64,000 nucleotides of DNA, from the NCBI RefSeq assembly GCF_009909145.1, contig NZ_JAAAPJ010000027.1, positions 1 through 64,000 on the forward strand, in the 5' to 3' direction. The position numbers were made by a program, and so were the translations under genes. This document shows, in pieces, positions 9,236-18,635 of the stretch (positions are counted from its first letter, which is position 1; each line of letters begins with the position of its first letter). The notes under the pieces were generated by a model. It was given only the letters and a program-made list of their open reading frames with translations, made no database searches and was not told the origin of the DNA. The stretch comes from Corallococcus silvisoli. GTDB taxonomy: Bacteria; Myxococcota; Myxococcia; Myxococcales; Myxococcaceae.

Positions 9236-11788
9236 GTGACGACCTCTCAACCGAAGCGGCAACCCATCCCGTTCGGGAAGTATCTCCTCCTGGACCGCGT
9301 CAACATCGGCGGCATGGCGGAGGTCTGGCGCGGCAAACAGTTCGGCGCCAGTGGCTTCGAGCGGCTCGTCGCCATCAAGCGAATCCTCCCGAACATCGCG
9401 GAGGACGAAGAATTCATCTCGATGTTCATCGATGAGGCGAAGATCAGCGTCCAGCTGACCCACGCCAACATCGCGCAGATCTACGAGCTGGGGCAGATCG
9501 CCAGCAGCTACTTCATTTCGATGGAGTACATCCCCGGCAAGGACATGCGGGCCATCTTCGACCGCTGCCGGAAGAAGGGGGAGCCCGCGCCGGTGCCGCT
9601 GGTCGCCTTCTGCGTGGCGAAGATGTGCGAGGGCCTGGACTACGCCCACCGCAAGAAGGACGGGATGGGGCGCGACCTCAACATCGTCCACCGCGACATC
9701 TCGCCGCAGAACGTGCTCGTGTCCTTCGAGGGCGAGGTCAAGGTCATCGACTTCGGCATCGCGAAGGCGGCGGGCAAGGCGACGAAGACGCAGGCCGGCA
9801 TCCTCAAGGGCAAGTTCGGCTACATGAGCCCGGAGCAGATCCGCGGCCTGCCGTTGGACCGGCGCTCGGACGTGTTCGCCATTGGCGTGTGCCTCTACGA
9901 GATGCTCACGGGCGAGCGCCTCTTCGTGGGCGACAGCGACTTCAGCGTGCTGGAGAAGGTGCGCAAGGCGGAGGTGCCGTCCCCGTCCACGTACAACCGG
10001 CGCATCCCAGAGGCGCTGGAGCGCATCGTCCTCAAGTCGCTGGCGAAGGACGTGGACGAGCGCTACCAGTATGCCAGCGAGCTGGGCGACGACCTCCAGC
10101 GCTTCCTGCTGACGAACGACTCCATCTTCGGCCGCAAGGACCTCATGCAGTACATGAAGTCCACGTTCGCCGAAGAGGTGGAACGGGAGAAGCAGCGGCT
10201 GGCCGAGTACGCGGACATCCGCGCGCCGGACGGCATGCTGGCGGCCATCGAGGCGGGCTTCAGCGGCCCGTCGCCGGTGCCCACGCAGAGCATGACCAAC
10301 ATCCCCGCGGTGGCGCCCTCCGCGCCCGCCGTGGAGCCGGTCTCCGCGCCGCCGCCGCGCGCCTCCAACTCCGGCGCGAACGCCGGCCAGGGGGCCCGCC
10401 GCTCGCCCACGCTCGCCGCGCTGCCCAAGCTCACCGCCGCGCCCGCCGCGCCCTCGCCCAAGGAGGACGAGGAGCTGGCGACGCAGATGGTGGACCGCGA
10501 CGCCGTCTTCGACGACGCCCCGGAGCCCACCACCCAGCCGGGGGCCGCCATTGGCCGCGCCGTCACGCCGCTGGAGACTCCAGCCGCGCCCGTGGACGAC
10601 GATGAGGACGTGGCGGGCCGCACCGCAGTCATCCCGCCGCCCTCGTCGCTGCCCCCGCCTCCTCCGGGGCCGCCGCGCCTGTCCCAGAGCAACGCCCCGG
10701 TGCTCAGCGCCGCGCCCCCGCGCCCGTCGCTCACCAACGTGCCCACGCTGATGGCCCACGACGCGCCCGCGCCGCGGCAGACGCCGAACCGGGGCAACGA
10801 CAGCCAGCTGCCGCGCCTCCACCGGCCGGACGCGCCGCCGGAGCAGCTGCCGCCCTTGTCGCGCCCGCCCGGGCCGCCCGTCCTGAGCGGGGCGAACGCG
10901 CCGCCGCGTCCGCCCCCGGCGAAGGAGCCCCACGCGAGGGATGCACGGACGAAGGAGGCGCCCGCGGAGGCCTCTGGCGGTGGCATGGGCCTGCGCGGCA
11001 TCGACAAGCGCCTGCTCTACAGCGCCGTGGCCCTGGCCTCGCTGCTCCTGCTGGTGGGCATGGCGGTGGTGCTCTCGCCGAGCAAGGCCGCCCTGGGCTA
11101 CGTGATGGTGGAGCTCAAGTCGCTGGACGTGAAGGACCGCGCGATGGTGTCCATCAACGCCGGCCCTCCGGAGAAGTTCCCCTCGAACGGCTTCATCCTG
11201 AAGCAGGTGCCGGTGGGCAACGTGCTGGTGGTGGTGACGGCGGACGGCGCCGACGCCTTCAACCAGGCCGTGATGGTGTCCGAAGGGGCCAACGCCACGC
11301 AGGTGCCCGTGGTGCTCAAGCGCCAGTCGCGCTCGGTGGTGGTCGTCTTCAAGACCCAGCCCGACGACGCCGAGGTCAAGATCGACGGAAAGGTGGCCCG
11401 GGCGCAGGGCAGCCACGAGCTGGTCAACCGGGAGTTCTCCCTCAGCTCCGACTCGCCGCTGGTGGAGGTGTCGGCGCCCGGTTACGCGCCGCACATCTCC
11501 ACCGTGCAGGTGAAGAGCAGCGGCCTCGACGTGGCGGCGGTGCTCGAGCGTGCCCCGGTGGACGTGCGGGTGGAGTCCACGCCGGAGGGCGCCTCCATCT
11601 TCCTGGGCAACAAGGACCTGGGCGCCGTCACGCCGACGAACGTGCGGGTGCCCTTTGGCACGCGCGAGCTGACGCTCAAGGCGAAGTGCTTCTCCGACGC
11701 GGATGTGTCCGTGGGAGCGCCTGCTACGCCGGGCGGCTCGGTGAAGGTGGAAGCGTCCTTGAAGAAGCTGGCGCGCTGCCGCGATTAG
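9236..11788 (+). CDS. Membrane Ser/Thr protein kinase with PEGA-type tail
   Basis: 850 residues. The N-terminal Hanks-type kinase domain (about residues 12-290) has the VAIKR Lys, the catalytic loop IVHRDISPQNVLV (Asp near 153), DFG as VIDFGIAKAAG, and the APE-like GYMSPEQIRG with GILKGKFGY before it, the usual signature of myxobacterial kinases. A Pro/Ala-rich linker of about 300 residues follows, then one transmembrane helix (LASLLLLVGMAVVLS, near 600-618) and an extracytoplasmic part with two beta-rich repeats, the last PEGA-like (RVESTPEGASIFLGNKDLG). Start is GTG; no strong ribosome binding site is seen. Confidence 0.93.
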   Translation: MTTSQPKRQPIPFGKYLLLDRVNIGGMAEVWRGKQFGASGFERLVAIKRILPNIAEDEEFISMFIDEAKISVQLTHANIAQIYELGQIASSYFISMEYIPGKDMRAIFDRCRKKGEPAPVPLVAFCVAKMCEGLDYAHRKKDGMGRDLNIVHRDISPQNVLVSFEGEVKVIDFGIAKAAGKATKTQAGILKGKFGYMSPEQIRGLPLDRRSDVFAIGVCLYEMLTGERLFVGDSDFSVLEKVRKAEVPSPSTYNRRIPEALERIVLKSLAKDVDERYQYASELGDDLQRFLLTNDSIFGRKDLMQYMKSTFAEEVEREKQRLAEYADIRAPDGMLAAIEAGFSGPSPVPTQSMTNIPAVAPSAPAVEPVSAPPPRASNSGANAGQGARRSPTLAALPKLTAAPAAPSPKEDEELATQMVDRDAVFDDAPEPTTQPGAAIGRAVTPLETPAAPVDDDEDVAGRTAVIPPPSSLPPPPPGPPRLSQSNAPVLSAAPPRPSLTNVPTLMAHDAPAPRQTPNRGNDSQLPRLHRPDAPPEQLPPLSRPPGPPVLSGANAPPRPPPAKEPHARDARTKEAPAEASGGGMGLRGIDKRLLYSAVALASLLLLVGMAVVLSPSKAALGYVMVELKSLDVKDRAMVSINAGPPEKFPSNGFILKQVPVGNVLVVVTADGADAFNQAVMVSEGANATQVPVVLKRQSRSVVVVFKTQPDDAEVKIDGKVARAQGSHELVNREFSLSSDSPLVEVSAPGYAPHISTVQVKSSGLDVAAVLERAPVDVRVESTPEGASIFLGNKDLGAVTPTNVRVPFGTRELTLKAKCFSDADVSVGAPATPGGSVKVEASLKKLARCRD

Positions 11789-11828
11789 CGGCGGCGCGGT
11801 CCCGACACTAAAGGTAGGCCTGGGGGTC

Positions 11829-11854
11829 CTCCCCCCGGATGTCCCTGGGGGGAG
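11829..11854. repeat. Perfect 8-bp inverted repeat upstream of AAA gene
   Basis: CTCCCCCC (11829-11836) and GGGGGGAG (11847-11854) can pair as a hairpin with a 10-nt loop. It lies between the kinase stop (11788) and the AAA gene start, and ends 7 nt before that gene's ribosome binding site. No T-run follows it, so it is not a classic intrinsic terminator; it may terminate weakly, stabilise a processed mRNA end or limit read-through. Confidence 0.45.
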
Positions 11855-11873
11855 TGGCGCCGGAGGGATGTCC

Positions 11874-13631
11874 GTGACGAAGGTGCGCAAGGTGAACAAG
11901 GCGGATCCGCTGGCGGATCTGCCCCGGTGGGCGCAGCAGCTGGCGCGCAAGTACTACACGAAGACGGTCAGCACCTTCCTGCTGTACGGGGCCGTGCGCG
12001 ACCTGCAGCCCTTGCAGCTGGAAGGCGGTGGGCGCGGCTTCGGGACGCTCAAGACGTTCCTGTCGGAGGAGCTGTTCGGTGGGCGGGACCACGTCCTGTT
12101 CTACGACCGCTCGTCCGGCATCCGCTCCGCGACGCCGGAGACGCAGAAGGACCTGGTGCGGGCCATGTCGGGCTACGACGCCATGTACGGCACCGACTAC
12201 GCCAAGGTCATGCCGCGCGATCCGGGCCGTGCGTTGCAGATCCTGGAGAACTTCCTGCGCATGCGCCTGAGCGAGGGCCGCTCGCTGGCGCTCATCATCG
12301 ACTTCGCGGAGACGCTGGTCCCCGGCGGGGAGATGAGCCACCTGTCCGCGGAGGACCGCTTCGTCGTGGCCACGCTGGACAAGTGGGCGCACGACCCGCA
12401 GTTCCTCGCGGGGGACGTGTCGGTGGTGCTGCTGGCGGAGAACCTGGCGGACATGTCGCCGCGCATCAGCCGCAACCCGTACGTGGCGCCCATCGAGCTG
12501 CCCCTTCCCACGGAGGAGGAGCGCCTGGACTACGTGCGCTCCAAGCTGGAGGGCAAGCGCCTCCAGTCGCTGTCGGAGGTGCCGCTGGCGGGCCTGGCGA
12601 AGATGACGGCGGGCCTGTCGCGCATCAACCTGGACCGCGTGCTCACGGAGGCGCTGGAGCGGGAGATCCGCATCACGCCGGACCTGCTCAAGGAGAAGAA
12701 GAAGGAGCTCATCCAGGCGGAGTGCCACGGCCTGCTGGAGTTCATCGAACCCGCGCACACGCTGGACGCGGTGGCGGGCCATGCGCCCGCCAAGCAGATG
12801 CTGCGGCAGGCGGCGTCCGCGCTGAAGAAGGGCCGCATCGAGGTCATGCCCATGGGCTACCTGGTGAGCGGCCCGGTGGGGACGGGCAAGACGTTCATGG
12901 TGAGCTGCTTCGCCGGAGAGATTGGCATCCCGGTGGTGAAGTTCCTGAACTTCCGCAGCCAGTGGCAGGGCGTCACGGAAGCCAACCTGGAGAAGATCTT
13001 CAACCTGCTGAAGGCCCTGTGGCCGGTGGCGGTGATGATCGACGAAGCGGACACCTTCCTGGGCAACCGCGACTCTGGCGGGGACTCGGGGACGAGCAGC
13101 CGCATCTTCGGCTCCATCGCGTCCTTCATGGGCAACACGCAGTACCGCGGGAAGATCGTCTGGTTCCTGCTGACGGCGCGGCCGGACCTGCTGCCCATCG
13201 ACCTGAAGCGTCAGGGGCGCGCCGAGGAGCACATCGCGCTCTTCTATCCGCAGACGGACGCGGAGCGGAACGAGCTGTTCCAGGCGATGAGCCGCAAGAC
13301 GGGCGTGGCGGTGGAGGGGGTGGAGTCCTTCTCCTCGCTGATTCCGGAGGGCCTGCGGGCCTTCAGCGGCGCGGACATCGAGGCGGTGATGGTCCGCTCG
13401 AAGTTCCGCGCGCTGGCGGACGGGCGGGACCAGGTGACGAAGGACGACCTCATCGCCGTGCTGACCGACTTCGTCCCGCCCAGCTATCCGCTGGAGATCG
13501 AGATGCAGAACCTGGTGGCGGTGCAGGAGTGTACCAGCCGGGCGCTGCTGCCAGAGAACTTCCGCAAGGTGGACCGGGACTTCATCAGCCGGCGCGTCCG
13601 CGAGCTGAAGATGCTGCTCGAGGAGCAGTAG
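11874..13631 (+). CDS. AAA ATPase, Ycf46-like
   Basis: 585 residues. The first 270 form a degenerate AAA-like domain (LIIDFAETLVP resembles a Walker B strand but no P-loop precedes it). The second half has a full AAA module: Walker A GPVGTGKT near 333, Walker B VAVMIDEADTF near 386, sensor 1 as LLTARPDLLP and an Arg-finger-like RQGR. A dead N-terminal domain plus one active AAA core is the Ycf46-like layout. I chose GTG 11874 because GGAGG (11862-11866) is 7 nt upstream; ATG 11868 would leave only 1 nt. Function unknown. Confidence 0.85.
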   Translation: MTKVRKVNKADPLADLPRWAQQLARKYYTKTVSTFLLYGAVRDLQPLQLEGGGRGFGTLKTFLSEELFGGRDHVLFYDRSSGIRSATPETQKDLVRAMSGYDAMYGTDYAKVMPRDPGRALQILENFLRMRLSEGRSLALIIDFAETLVPGGEMSHLSAEDRFVVATLDKWAHDPQFLAGDVSVVLLAENLADMSPRISRNPYVAPIELPLPTEEERLDYVRSKLEGKRLQSLSEVPLAGLAKMTAGLSRINLDRVLTEALEREIRITPDLLKEKKKELIQAECHGLLEFIEPAHTLDAVAGHAPAKQMLRQAASALKKGRIEVMPMGYLVSGPVGTGKTFMVSCFAGEIGIPVVKFLNFRSQWQGVTEANLEKIFNLLKALWPVAVMIDEADTFLGNRDSGGDSGTSSRIFGSIASFMGNTQYRGKIVWFLLTARPDLLPIDLKRQGRAEEHIALFYPQTDAERNELFQAMSRKTGVAVEGVESFSSLIPEGLRAFSGADIEAVMVRSKFRALADGRDQVTKDDLIAVLTDFVPPSYPLEIEMQNLVAVQECTSRALLPENFRKVDRDFISRRVRELKMLLEEQ

Positions 13632-13635
13632 GGCC

Positions 13636-14940
13636 TCAGCCAGCGGTGAGGGGGACGCCCAGGTTCGGATCCTGGAGCGTCTCCACCACCGCGATGCGGT
13701 CGCCCACGGCGAGCGCGTCATGCAGCACCAGGATGTCCTCGTTCGCGTGACGGATGCAGCCATGGGACACGTCGCCCCCGAGCAGGGCGGGGGCGCTGGT
13801 GCCGTGCAATTCCTCGCCGCTGCGGTGGCCATCCACCCAGGAGAGGTCCAGCAGCCGCGCGCCGAAGACGTGCCGGTCGTTCCACAGCCGCGCGCCCGCG
13901 TCCTCCGTGGCCACCTGATCCAGCTTCGCGCGCACCACCTTGAGGCCCGCGTGCGTGGGCGTGGCGGCGGTGCCGACCGCGTTGGGGAAGATGTCCAGGA
14001 GCTGCCCCTCCGGGTCGAAGAGGAAGGTGCGGTGCTCGCGCAGGGCGATGACGACGCGCACGGGCTGTCCCGCGTAGAAGGGGGAGGGCAGGGCGCGCGA
14101 CTGTCCCCGGGCCCCCGGCGCGGGGGCGAGCGCCACCAGGGCGCGCAGCGTGGCCGCGTCGAGCACCCCGTTCGAGCGCACCTCGGGGAACCCCGCGCGA
14201 GCATGCACCTGGAAGTTGCGCAGCGCGCGGGCCGTGTCCGGGCCGTAGCGTGCGTCCGCGCCGCCGTACAGCGCGAACCCCATGTCCAGGAGCGCGCCCT
14301 GCACCGCGAGAAGTCCGTCACCCCGTGAGCCCGCGCCCAGCACCGCCCCACCCGCGGCCACGTCCATGAGCTGAGAGGAGCCGGCGAAGCGAGGGTGTTC
14401 CAGGGGCGGCGTCGACGAAGGGCTCGCGCCGTCCGTGCCTCCGGTGCGCGCGCTGTCGCCCGGAGGTGTGGGCCTGAAGGTGACGGCGTTCGCCAAGGCG
14501 AGCGATGAAGCCATCCGTGTCACCGGTGCCGTCGACACAGCCTCCCATGCGCGGGCCGTCTCTCCGGACCATGGCATCGCGCTCGCGCGGCCATCCGTCG
14601 TCGCGGCGACGCGCGAGCGCTCGTGGAAGGCCGTGCCCGGTGCGCGCGGCGTGGCCCCGGTCCCGGCTCCCGGTGGCGCGCTGGCAAGCGGTGCGTGCGC
14701 GGATGAAGGGGACTCACGGAAGCGCGTGAGCGAGTTGGGCTCGGAGGCAGGAGGCTCGCGGCGCGGAGTCGGTTCCCTGGGAACCGTCCTGTCTCCCGGA
14801 CGACCGGCTCCACCAAACAGGACGGACCGGAGCAGGGGCGCTCCCGGCGGCCGGCCCGCGTCGATGGGCGCGGGCTCTCGCGTGTCGGGCGTTTCAGGGA
14901 GGACCGCGGACGTCTCTCGAAGCAGGGCGGATGCGAGCAT
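13636..14940 (-). CDS. L,D-transpeptidase with peptidoglycan-binding domain
   Basis: 434 residues. The first 190 are low-complexity Pro/Ala/Arg/Thr. A PG_binding_1 domain follows (LLAVQGALLDMGF to NGVLDAATLRALV), then a YkuD catalytic domain with HGTSAP and the active-site SHGCIRH (Cys near 394). Such enzymes make 3-3 crosslinks in peptidoglycan or attach lipoproteins to it. No convincing signal peptide is visible at this start, although the enzyme must act in the periplasm; the true start may differ or export may be atypical. It ends 4 nt from the convergent AAA gene and follows the lytic transglycosylase gene by 49 nt, making a cell-wall pair. Confidence 0.88.
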   Translation of the reverse strand: MLASALLRETSAVLPETPDTREPAPIDAGRPPGAPLLRSVLFGGAGRPGDRTVPREPTPRREPPASEPNSLTRFRESPSSAHAPLASAPPGAGTGATPRAPGTAFHERSRVAATTDGRASAMPWSGETARAWEAVSTAPVTRMASSLALANAVTFRPTPPGDSARTGGTDGASPSSTPPLEHPRFAGSSQLMDVAAGGAVLGAGSRGDGLLAVQGALLDMGFALYGGADARYGPDTARALRNFQVHARAGFPEVRSNGVLDAATLRALVALAPAPGARGQSRALPSPFYAGQPVRVVIALREHRTFLFDPEGQLLDIFPNAVGTAATPTHAGLKVVRAKLDQVATEDAGARLWNDRHVFGARLLDLSWVDGHRSGEELHGTSAPALLGGDVSHGCIRHANEDILVLHDALAVGDRIAVVETLQDPNLGVPLTAG

Positions 14941-14989
14941 GGCTCCGGGGACTGCAAGCCCCCGGCCGTCGCCTCACGCCCTCATGCCG

Positions 14990-16942
14990 CTACGGCGCGC
15001 TCAGCGACAGCAGCTTGCCGGTGGGGACCGTGCGGTGGTCCTTGATGTGGTTCCACTTCATGATGTCCTCGACGGACACGTTGTAGCGCTGGGACACCGA
15101 CCAGAGCGTCTCGCCCTCGGCCAGGGTGTGCACCTTGCCCTTGGGACCCACGGGGGCCTGGCCCGCGACGGTGTTCGCCACGACGATGGTCCCGCCGCGC
15201 TCCTCCACCTTGGCGGGCGCCGCGCTCTTGGCGTCCGACGGCCACACCGCCAGCAGCGTGCCCACCGACAGCGTGCGGTTGCGGCGGGGCAGGTTGTTCC
15301 ACTTCTTCAGGTCGTCCACGGACACCTGGAAGCGGTTGGCGATGAGCCACAGGCTGTCGCCGTCCTGCACCCCGTACGTCACGCGCGTCTTCCCATCCAC
15401 CTTCTCGGTCTTCACGGGACCCGCGGCCACGGGCCCCTTGGGCGTTCCGGCGGGCACTTCGTCCTCCGGCCGCGCCACCACCACGCCGCTGCGCCGCGCC
15501 TGCGCGACCTTCGACGCCAGGGCGCCACCCGCTTCGCCGCTGCCGCCCCGGCCGTTCGCCGGCACCGGAATCACCAGCTCCGTGCGCAGCTTCAGCGTCC
15601 GCGCGTTCTTCAGCCGGTTCATCTGGAGGATGGCCTCGGGCGCCGTGCCGTACTTCTGGGCGATCTGCGACAGCGTGTCGCCGCGCTTCACGGTGTGCAC
15701 CCGGAACGTCAGCCGGTCCGCCGGCGACAGCTTCTGGAGGTTCTCCGCGAAGAGCGTCGTGGTGCCGCGCGGCAGCTTGAGCACGTAGGGCTTCGAGGTC
15801 GTCGCGGGCGGCGTGCACCAGCGCCGCAGCTCCGGGTTCAGCTCCTGCACGTCCGTCACGCTCACCCCGGCCGCGCGCGCCACCACGTCCAGGTCGGTCG
15901 CGTCCGTGAGCTTCACCTCGTCGTATTCCAGCGTGGCCTCGTACTGGAACTCCTCCTCGGAGAAGCCGAACGCGGTGGGGTTCTTCGCCACCAGCGCCGC
16001 GGCGATGAGCTTGGGCACGTAGTGCTTCGTCTCCTTCGCCAGCCCGCGCTCCTCCGCCAGCACCCAGAAGTCGTTCGTCCCGTAGCGCTCCACCATCTTG
16101 CGCACCCGGTACGAGCCGGTGTTGTAGCCCGCCCACGCCAGGTACCAGTGGCCCAGCTCGCCGTAGAGGTCCTTCAGGTACGCCGCCGCCGCCTGCGTGG
16201 CCTTGATGGGGTCGCGCCGCTCGTCCACCCAGAAGTCCTGCTTGAGGCCGTACTGCTTGCCGGTGCTGGAGATGAACTGCCACGGCCCGGCCGCGTGCGC
16301 CCAGGAATAGGCGTTCGCGGAGAAGCCGCTCTCGATCATCGCCAGGTACACCGTGTCCCGGGGCAGGCCCTTCGCCTCCAGGATGGGCTGCATCACCGGC
16401 AGGTAGCGCGTGGAGCGCGCCATCCACTTGCGGAACCACTTGCGGCCGGGGCCCTGGAAGAACTGGATGTACTCGGCCACCCGCGGCTGCATGTCCACCG
16501 GGATGTCGTAGCGGTCCTTCACCCGCGAGATGTCGAAGGTCGCCAGGTCCGTGATGCGCGCCAGCGCCGGGGGCGTGTCGTCCTCGCGGAAGGTCGGCTC
16601 CTCCAGCGCGTCCAGCATCCGCAGCCGCAGCGGGTTCGTCAGCCCCAGCCGCCGCAGCGACTGCATCATCTCCGCGTTCGGCTTCGACTCGGGGTCCAGC
16701 GTGGCGCCTTCCAGCGCGCGAAGCTCTTCCAGCTCGGCGGACTCGGACTCCACCTCGTCGCTGTCCTCGCCCTCCTCCATCATGGGGACCGGAGGCGCGG
16801 CCAGCGTGCCGTCCGCCGTCAGCGAAGGTGCTTCCGAGGAGGGAACCGCATGCACGCCCGGCGGTGGCACGGGTTTCGGCGCCACCCCCGGCGGGGAGGG
16901 GACCGAGGCCAGGGCAAGCAGGATGAGGGAGAGAGGCGGCAT
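14990..16942 (-). CDS. mltD: MltD-like membrane-bound lytic transglycosylase
   Basis: 650 residues with a hydrophobic N-terminal signal (LSLILLALASVPSP). The SLT catalytic domain contains YLAMIESGFSANAYS (catalytic Glu near residue 203) and AAGPWQFI, then AGYNTGSYRV. Three LysM repeats begin near residues 416 (HTVKRGDTLSQIAQKYG), 520 (VQDGDSLWLIANRF) and 604 (LAEGETLWSVSQRYN), each binding GlcNAc strands. The enzyme cleaves the MurNAc-GlcNAc bond to give 1,6-anhydro ends. There is no lipobox Cys, unlike E. coli MltD. Confidence 0.92.
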   Translation of the reverse strand: MPPLSLILLALASVPSPPGVAPKPVPPPGVHAVPSSEAPSLTADGTLAAPPVPMMEEGEDSDEVESESAELEELRALEGATLDPESKPNAEMMQSLRRLGLTNPLRLRMLDALEEPTFREDDTPPALARITDLATFDISRVKDRYDIPVDMQPRVAEYIQFFQGPGRKWFRKWMARSTRYLPVMQPILEAKGLPRDTVYLAMIESGFSANAYSWAHAAGPWQFISSTGKQYGLKQDFWVDERRDPIKATQAAAAYLKDLYGELGHWYLAWAGYNTGSYRVRKMVERYGTNDFWVLAEERGLAKETKHYVPKLIAAALVAKNPTAFGFSEEEFQYEATLEYDEVKLTDATDLDVVARAAGVSVTDVQELNPELRRWCTPPATTSKPYVLKLPRGTTTLFAENLQKLSPADRLTFRVHTVKRGDTLSQIAQKYGTAPEAILQMNRLKNARTLKLRTELVIPVPANGRGGSGEAGGALASKVAQARRSGVVVARPEDEVPAGTPKGPVAAGPVKTEKVDGKTRVTYGVQDGDSLWLIANRFQVSVDDLKKWNNLPRRNRTLSVGTLLAVWPSDAKSAAPAKVEERGGTIVVANTVAGQAPVGPKGKVHTLAEGETLWSVSQRYNVSVEDIMKWNHIKDHRTVPTGKLLSLSAP

Positions 16943-17066
16943 GGGAACGCCAGGCGATGTCGCCCAGAAGCAGGCGAAGGCCGCAGTATTCGCCAGCTTT
17001 CTTGACAGTCAAACAACAAGTCGCTCGGTGTGCCCCCCGAATGGACACCGAGTGGGAGCGAGCGCC

Positions 17067-18635
17067 CTATTTCGACGGGGGCTCCGCCGCTTGCCCGCTC
17101 TTCTCCGGTCTTCCGTGACCCGGCCCGAGCACGCGGGGCAGGTAGGTGGCGAAGTCGAAGTGCGGCGAGTTCTCCGTGTTGTGGCAGGTGACGCACACGG
17201 CCTGTCCCGGCTTGCCCACGATGGTCTTCGGGCTGGGGGCGTCCACATGACGCGAGCCGGGGCCGTGGCAGCTCTCGCAGCCCACGTCCTCGCGTCCGGC
17301 CACCTTGTCCAGCCGGCACACGCCGCCGGGCTGCTGCCAGCCGGTGACGTGACAGCCGACGCAGTTGAGGTGGTGCTGCTTGCCCACCTCCTCCAGCGTC
17401 GCCCACGCGTGGTGGTGCTTGGTGCCTTCCCACACGGCGGTCGCGTCGGGGTGGCAGTCCGCGCAGGCCGCGCTGCCGACGAAGCCCGACTGTCCCTTCG
17501 CGGGCAGCGGGCAGTCCTGGCCGTGCGCCTTCGCCCACGCGAGGTTCAGCGCGCCCACGTCCGCGTCGTAGGCCTTCACCAGCGCCTGCGTGTCCGGCGC
17601 GGTGGGCAGGTTCGACTCCAGCGGCAGGAAGCGCAGCGTGAAGCCGTTGACGTCGGTGGCGGTCGCGGGCGGCGCGGTGAGGGCGGTCTGTCTGCGCGCC
17701 GCCAGCTCGTCGCGCTTGCCCTGCTTCAGCGCCTTCAGCTTCGGGTCCAGTCCCGGCAGGGCGATCTCCTTGTCCAGGAGCGCGATGCGCTGCTCCAGCG
17801 CGGCCACCTCCCGGTCCACGTCTCCCTGCGAGGCCTGGAGCGCGAAGGGTCCCTTCGCGGCCGCGTACGTCAGGTCCAAGCGCAACAGCGAGCGCCCCTT
17901 GCTCTGCAGCGCCACCACCGGCACGTCGGAGCGCACCAGCCGGTTCTCCTCCGCGGAGAACTCGCTGGCGCTGTGGGTCGCGACCACCAGGTTCGCGGCG
18001 AGCCCCGGCAGCGCCGCGGCGGCCTGCGCGGTCTCCAGCGGTTGGTCCAACAGGCCCACCACGAAGTCCGCGCCCTGCTCCCGCGCCCGCTGGCTGGCCT
18101 TCACCAGCGCCTCGCCCGAATCCGCCGCCACCACGCCCACCTGGCGAGCCCCCGCGTCCAGCACCTTCACCTCGCCCGGCGCCACCTCCGGGAGGCCCAG
18201 CCCCCGGCGGAAGTCCGCGCCGCGCGTGTCGTCCAGCGCTCCCGTGGCGCGCACGGCGAGGCCCATGGTGCGCAGCGCGTCCGCCAGCGCCTTCGCCTTG
18301 CGCTCCTCCTGCGGCACCTGATCCGCCTTGAGGTGCGTCTCCCCGAAGAGGCTGTTGCCGCCGTCCACGTACAGCACCGGCTGGCCGCCCCTGCGCGCCT
18401 CCTGCACCTGGAACGCCGCCCGTCCGATGCCGCCGCGCATGTTCTCGCTGCAGCCGCAGGGGCCCAGGTAGCCGCGCGTGTCGGCGGAGAGGAAGAGGAC
18501 CGCGCCCGGAGGCGCGGGGGTGGGGGCCTGCTTCGCCGGGGCGCCGCCTTCCTGGGGGCGCGACTCCTGGCGTCTGCAACCGGCGAGAAGCGCGCTCACG
18601 AGCACCGCGAGGACGGCCGCGCGCATCGTCATCAC
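17067..18635 (-). CDS. Tetraheme cytochrome c lipoprotein with nucleotidase-like N-domain
   Basis: 522 residues. The signal ends in a lipobox (VSALLAGC). Residues 45-330 resemble the metallophosphoesterase/5'-nucleotidase-like domain often fused to cytochromes (LFLSADTRGYLGPCGCSEN and YVDGGNSLFGE). The C-terminal 140 residues carry four CxxCH heme c sites: CADCH (near 390), CVGCH (428), CESCH (453) and CVTCH (481), with extra His in TKHHHAWATL, as in cytochrome c554-type domains. A periplasmic electron-transfer role is expected; the partners are unknown. Its start overlaps the stop of the response regulator gene by ATGA. Confidence 0.88.
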   Translation of the reverse strand: MMTMRAAVLAVLVSALLAGCRRQESRPQEGGAPAKQAPTPAPPGAVLFLSADTRGYLGPCGCSENMRGGIGRAAFQVQEARRGGQPVLYVDGGNSLFGETHLKADQVPQEERKAKALADALRTMGLAVRATGALDDTRGADFRRGLGLPEVAPGEVKVLDAGARQVGVVAADSGEALVKASQRAREQGADFVVGLLDQPLETAQAAAALPGLAANLVVATHSASEFSAEENRLVRSDVPVVALQSKGRSLLRLDLTYAAAKGPFALQASQGDVDREVAALEQRIALLDKEIALPGLDPKLKALKQGKRDELAARRQTALTAPPATATDVNGFTLRFLPLESNLPTAPDTQALVKAYDADVGALNLAWAKAHGQDCPLPAKGQSGFVGSAACADCHPDATAVWEGTKHHHAWATLEEVGKQHHLNCVGCHVTGWQQPGGVCRLDKVAGREDVGCESCHGPGSRHVDAPSPKTIVGKPGQAVCVTCHNTENSPHFDFATYLPRVLGPGHGRPEKSGQAAEPPSK

